Below are positions 5,449 through 6,079 of a DNA stretch of 6,079 nt, piece by piece. Below the pieces are notes generated by a model. It worked only from the letters and a program-made list of their open reading frames with translations. It made no database searches and was not told the origin of the DNA. The position numbers and the translations under genes are program-made. Position 1 is the stretch's first letter. Each line of letters begins with the position of its first letter. The DNA is from Chitinivibrionales bacterium (lineage in GTDB: Bacteria > Fibrobacterota > Chitinivibrionia > Chitinivibrionales > WJMI01), in contig WJJU01000462.1 of the NCBI GenBank assembly GCA_014729595.1, positions 1 to 6,079 of the forward strand, written 5' to 3'.

Positions 5449-5742
5449 ATGAAAGAGCAACGCATCGTCAAACTCAAAGGACTTCGCCTTGCCGTGGCGT
5501 TAATACCGCCGGTACTCGCCATGAACCTGTTCGCCGAACCCGCACAGGTTCAAGTGCCGGCAACGGAACCGAAACACAAGCGTTTCGCGATCGGTATCGG
5601 CGGCGGCCCGAGTATTGGGAATATGGTTGGTTCCGGCATTGAATATAATGAATCCATTTACTCAAGTTCCCGCCGCGCCGCAGGCAATGTCGGGCTTCTA
5701 TTTACGTATAGACCCTTGCAATACCTCTCGAGGGGTACGTAA
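5449..5742 (+). CDS. short exported protein, probably a truncated outer-membrane beta-barrel
   Basis: A 97-residue product of unassigned function. The start is supported by AGGAGG (5433-5438), 10 nt upstream. The N-terminus looks like a Sec signal peptide: a basic stretch (K2-R13), a hydrophobic core (about 14-28) and likely cleavage after A29 in NLFA-EP. The mature part begins with a Pro/Lys-rich linker, then RFAIGIGGGPSIGNMVG (45-61) and GNVGLLFTYRPLQYLS (79-94). These alternating glycine/aromatic strands resemble the first strands of small porin-family barrels, which usually run to about 200 residues. The frame stops just where the next strands should begin. No reading frame in the following 150 bp gives a convincing continuation. 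The likely explanation is a decayed or truncated gene; a genuine short protein is the alternative. Confidence 0.55.
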   Translation: MKEQRIVKLKGLRLAVALIPPVLAMNLFAEPAQVQVPATEPKHKRFAIGIGGGPSIGNMVGSGIEYNESIYSSSRRAAGNVGLLFTYRPLQYLSRGT

Positions 5743-5819
5743 TTTGCTTTCATGTATACCACTGGGCGGCATGCTATTCGGCAATCAAGAGATTTTTTAG
5801 CGTTTTGTTAGCAAAGGGC

Positions 5820-5848
5820 TTGCATCCAAATTAAAAATTAACTATATT
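5820..5848 (+). promoter_or_regulatory. housekeeping promoter of the initiator tRNA gene
   Basis: TTGCAT (5820-5825) and TATATT (5843-5848) are separated by an ideal 17 bp in AT-rich DNA. Transcription would start near 5855, leaving a leader of about 37 nt before the mature tRNA at 5892. Confidence 0.6.
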
Positions 5849-5891
5849 TTAAAACTCACGAATGAGAACGTCTTGGACGAAATCGACATAC

Positions 5892-5968
<77 letters not shown>

Positions 5969-5981
5969 ATACAAAGGAAAG

Positions 5982-6009
5982 GCCGGCACGCACTGCTGGC
6001 TTTTTTTTT
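5982..6009 (+). terminator. intrinsic terminator after the initiator tRNA
   Basis: GCCGGCA (5982-5988) pairs with TGCTGGC (5994-6000), seven pairs with one G-U, around the loop CGCAC. Nine T residues follow (6001-6009). It starts 13 nt after the tRNA CCA end. Confidence 0.92.
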
Positions 6010-6024
6010 GGGAGAGGTGGACAT

Positions 6025-6079
6025 ATGTTCTATGTCTACGTCATCAGATCAGTCGAAGGGCGATACTACATCGGATCGA
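6025..6079 (+). CDS. GIY-YIG nuclease-domain protein, N-terminus only
   Basis: Eighteen codons are visible before the window ends: MFYVYVIRSVEGRYYIGS. The Y-V-Y...(8-9 residues)...YYIGS pattern is the GIY-YIG signature at the start of small single-domain nucleases of the UvrC-N/YhbQ type, usually 80-100 residues long. GGAGAGG (6011-6017) is a good ribosome binding site 7 nt before the ATG. The start codon lies only 15 nt beyond the tRNA terminator's T-run, so the gene has no room for its own promoter after the terminator. It is probably expressed by read-through or from a promoter within the tRNA region. Its biological role is unknown. Confidence 0.8.
   Translation, partial: MFYVYVIRSVEGRYYIGS

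Overview
The window comes from a diderm bacterium with moderate GC content. It carries a compact nitrogen-assimilation locus of three genes, all on the + strand: a type I glutamine synthetase (glnA, 488-1930), a NifA-like sigma-54 activator with a GAF sensor domain (2154-3719), and an AspRS/AsnRS-like enzyme without an anticodon-binding domain (3917-5149), probably an ammonia-dependent asparagine synthetase. The initiator tRNA has the C1/U72 end and the overall pattern I associate with Bacteroidetes/Chlorobi and related FCB lineages. A short exported protein resembles the start of an outer-membrane beta-barrel. The phylum assignment is a low-confidence inference.

Region by region: 1-487 is gene-free and regulatory. 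It holds two tandem copies of a 6-4-6 inverted repeat (best copy GACACA-TTTT-TGTGTC), a G9 tract, a full-consensus sigma-54 promoter (TGGCAC-N5-TTGCA, 386-401) and a leader hairpin ahead of glnA. A GC-rich terminator follows glnA. The regulator's own upstream region carries the same 6-4-6 operator again, with a half-copy 28 bp upstream of it. The third gene has a different control region: a perfect 16-bp palindrome overlaps a TATAAT box, followed by two overlapping hairpins and a U-rich stretch that resemble an attenuator.

After the third gene come tandem hairpins, a C9 tract and a structured gene-poor stretch. Then come a 97-residue exported, probably truncated protein, a promoter, an initiator tRNA-Met with encoded CCA, a strong intrinsic terminator, and the first 18 codons of a GIY-YIG domain protein cut off by the window edge.

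How the parts may work together (inference): the activator, perhaps sensing a small metabolite through its GAF domain, binds the GACACA-N4-TGTGTC sites, drives sigma-54 transcription of glnA and controls its own gene. Glutamine synthetase fixes ammonia into glutamine, and the AspRS-like enzyme would fix ammonia into asparagine under separate repressor and/or attenuator control. The shared operator, the glnA sigma-54 promoter and the adjacent activator together form a coherent, testable regulon that is not the textbook NtrB/NtrC arrangement.
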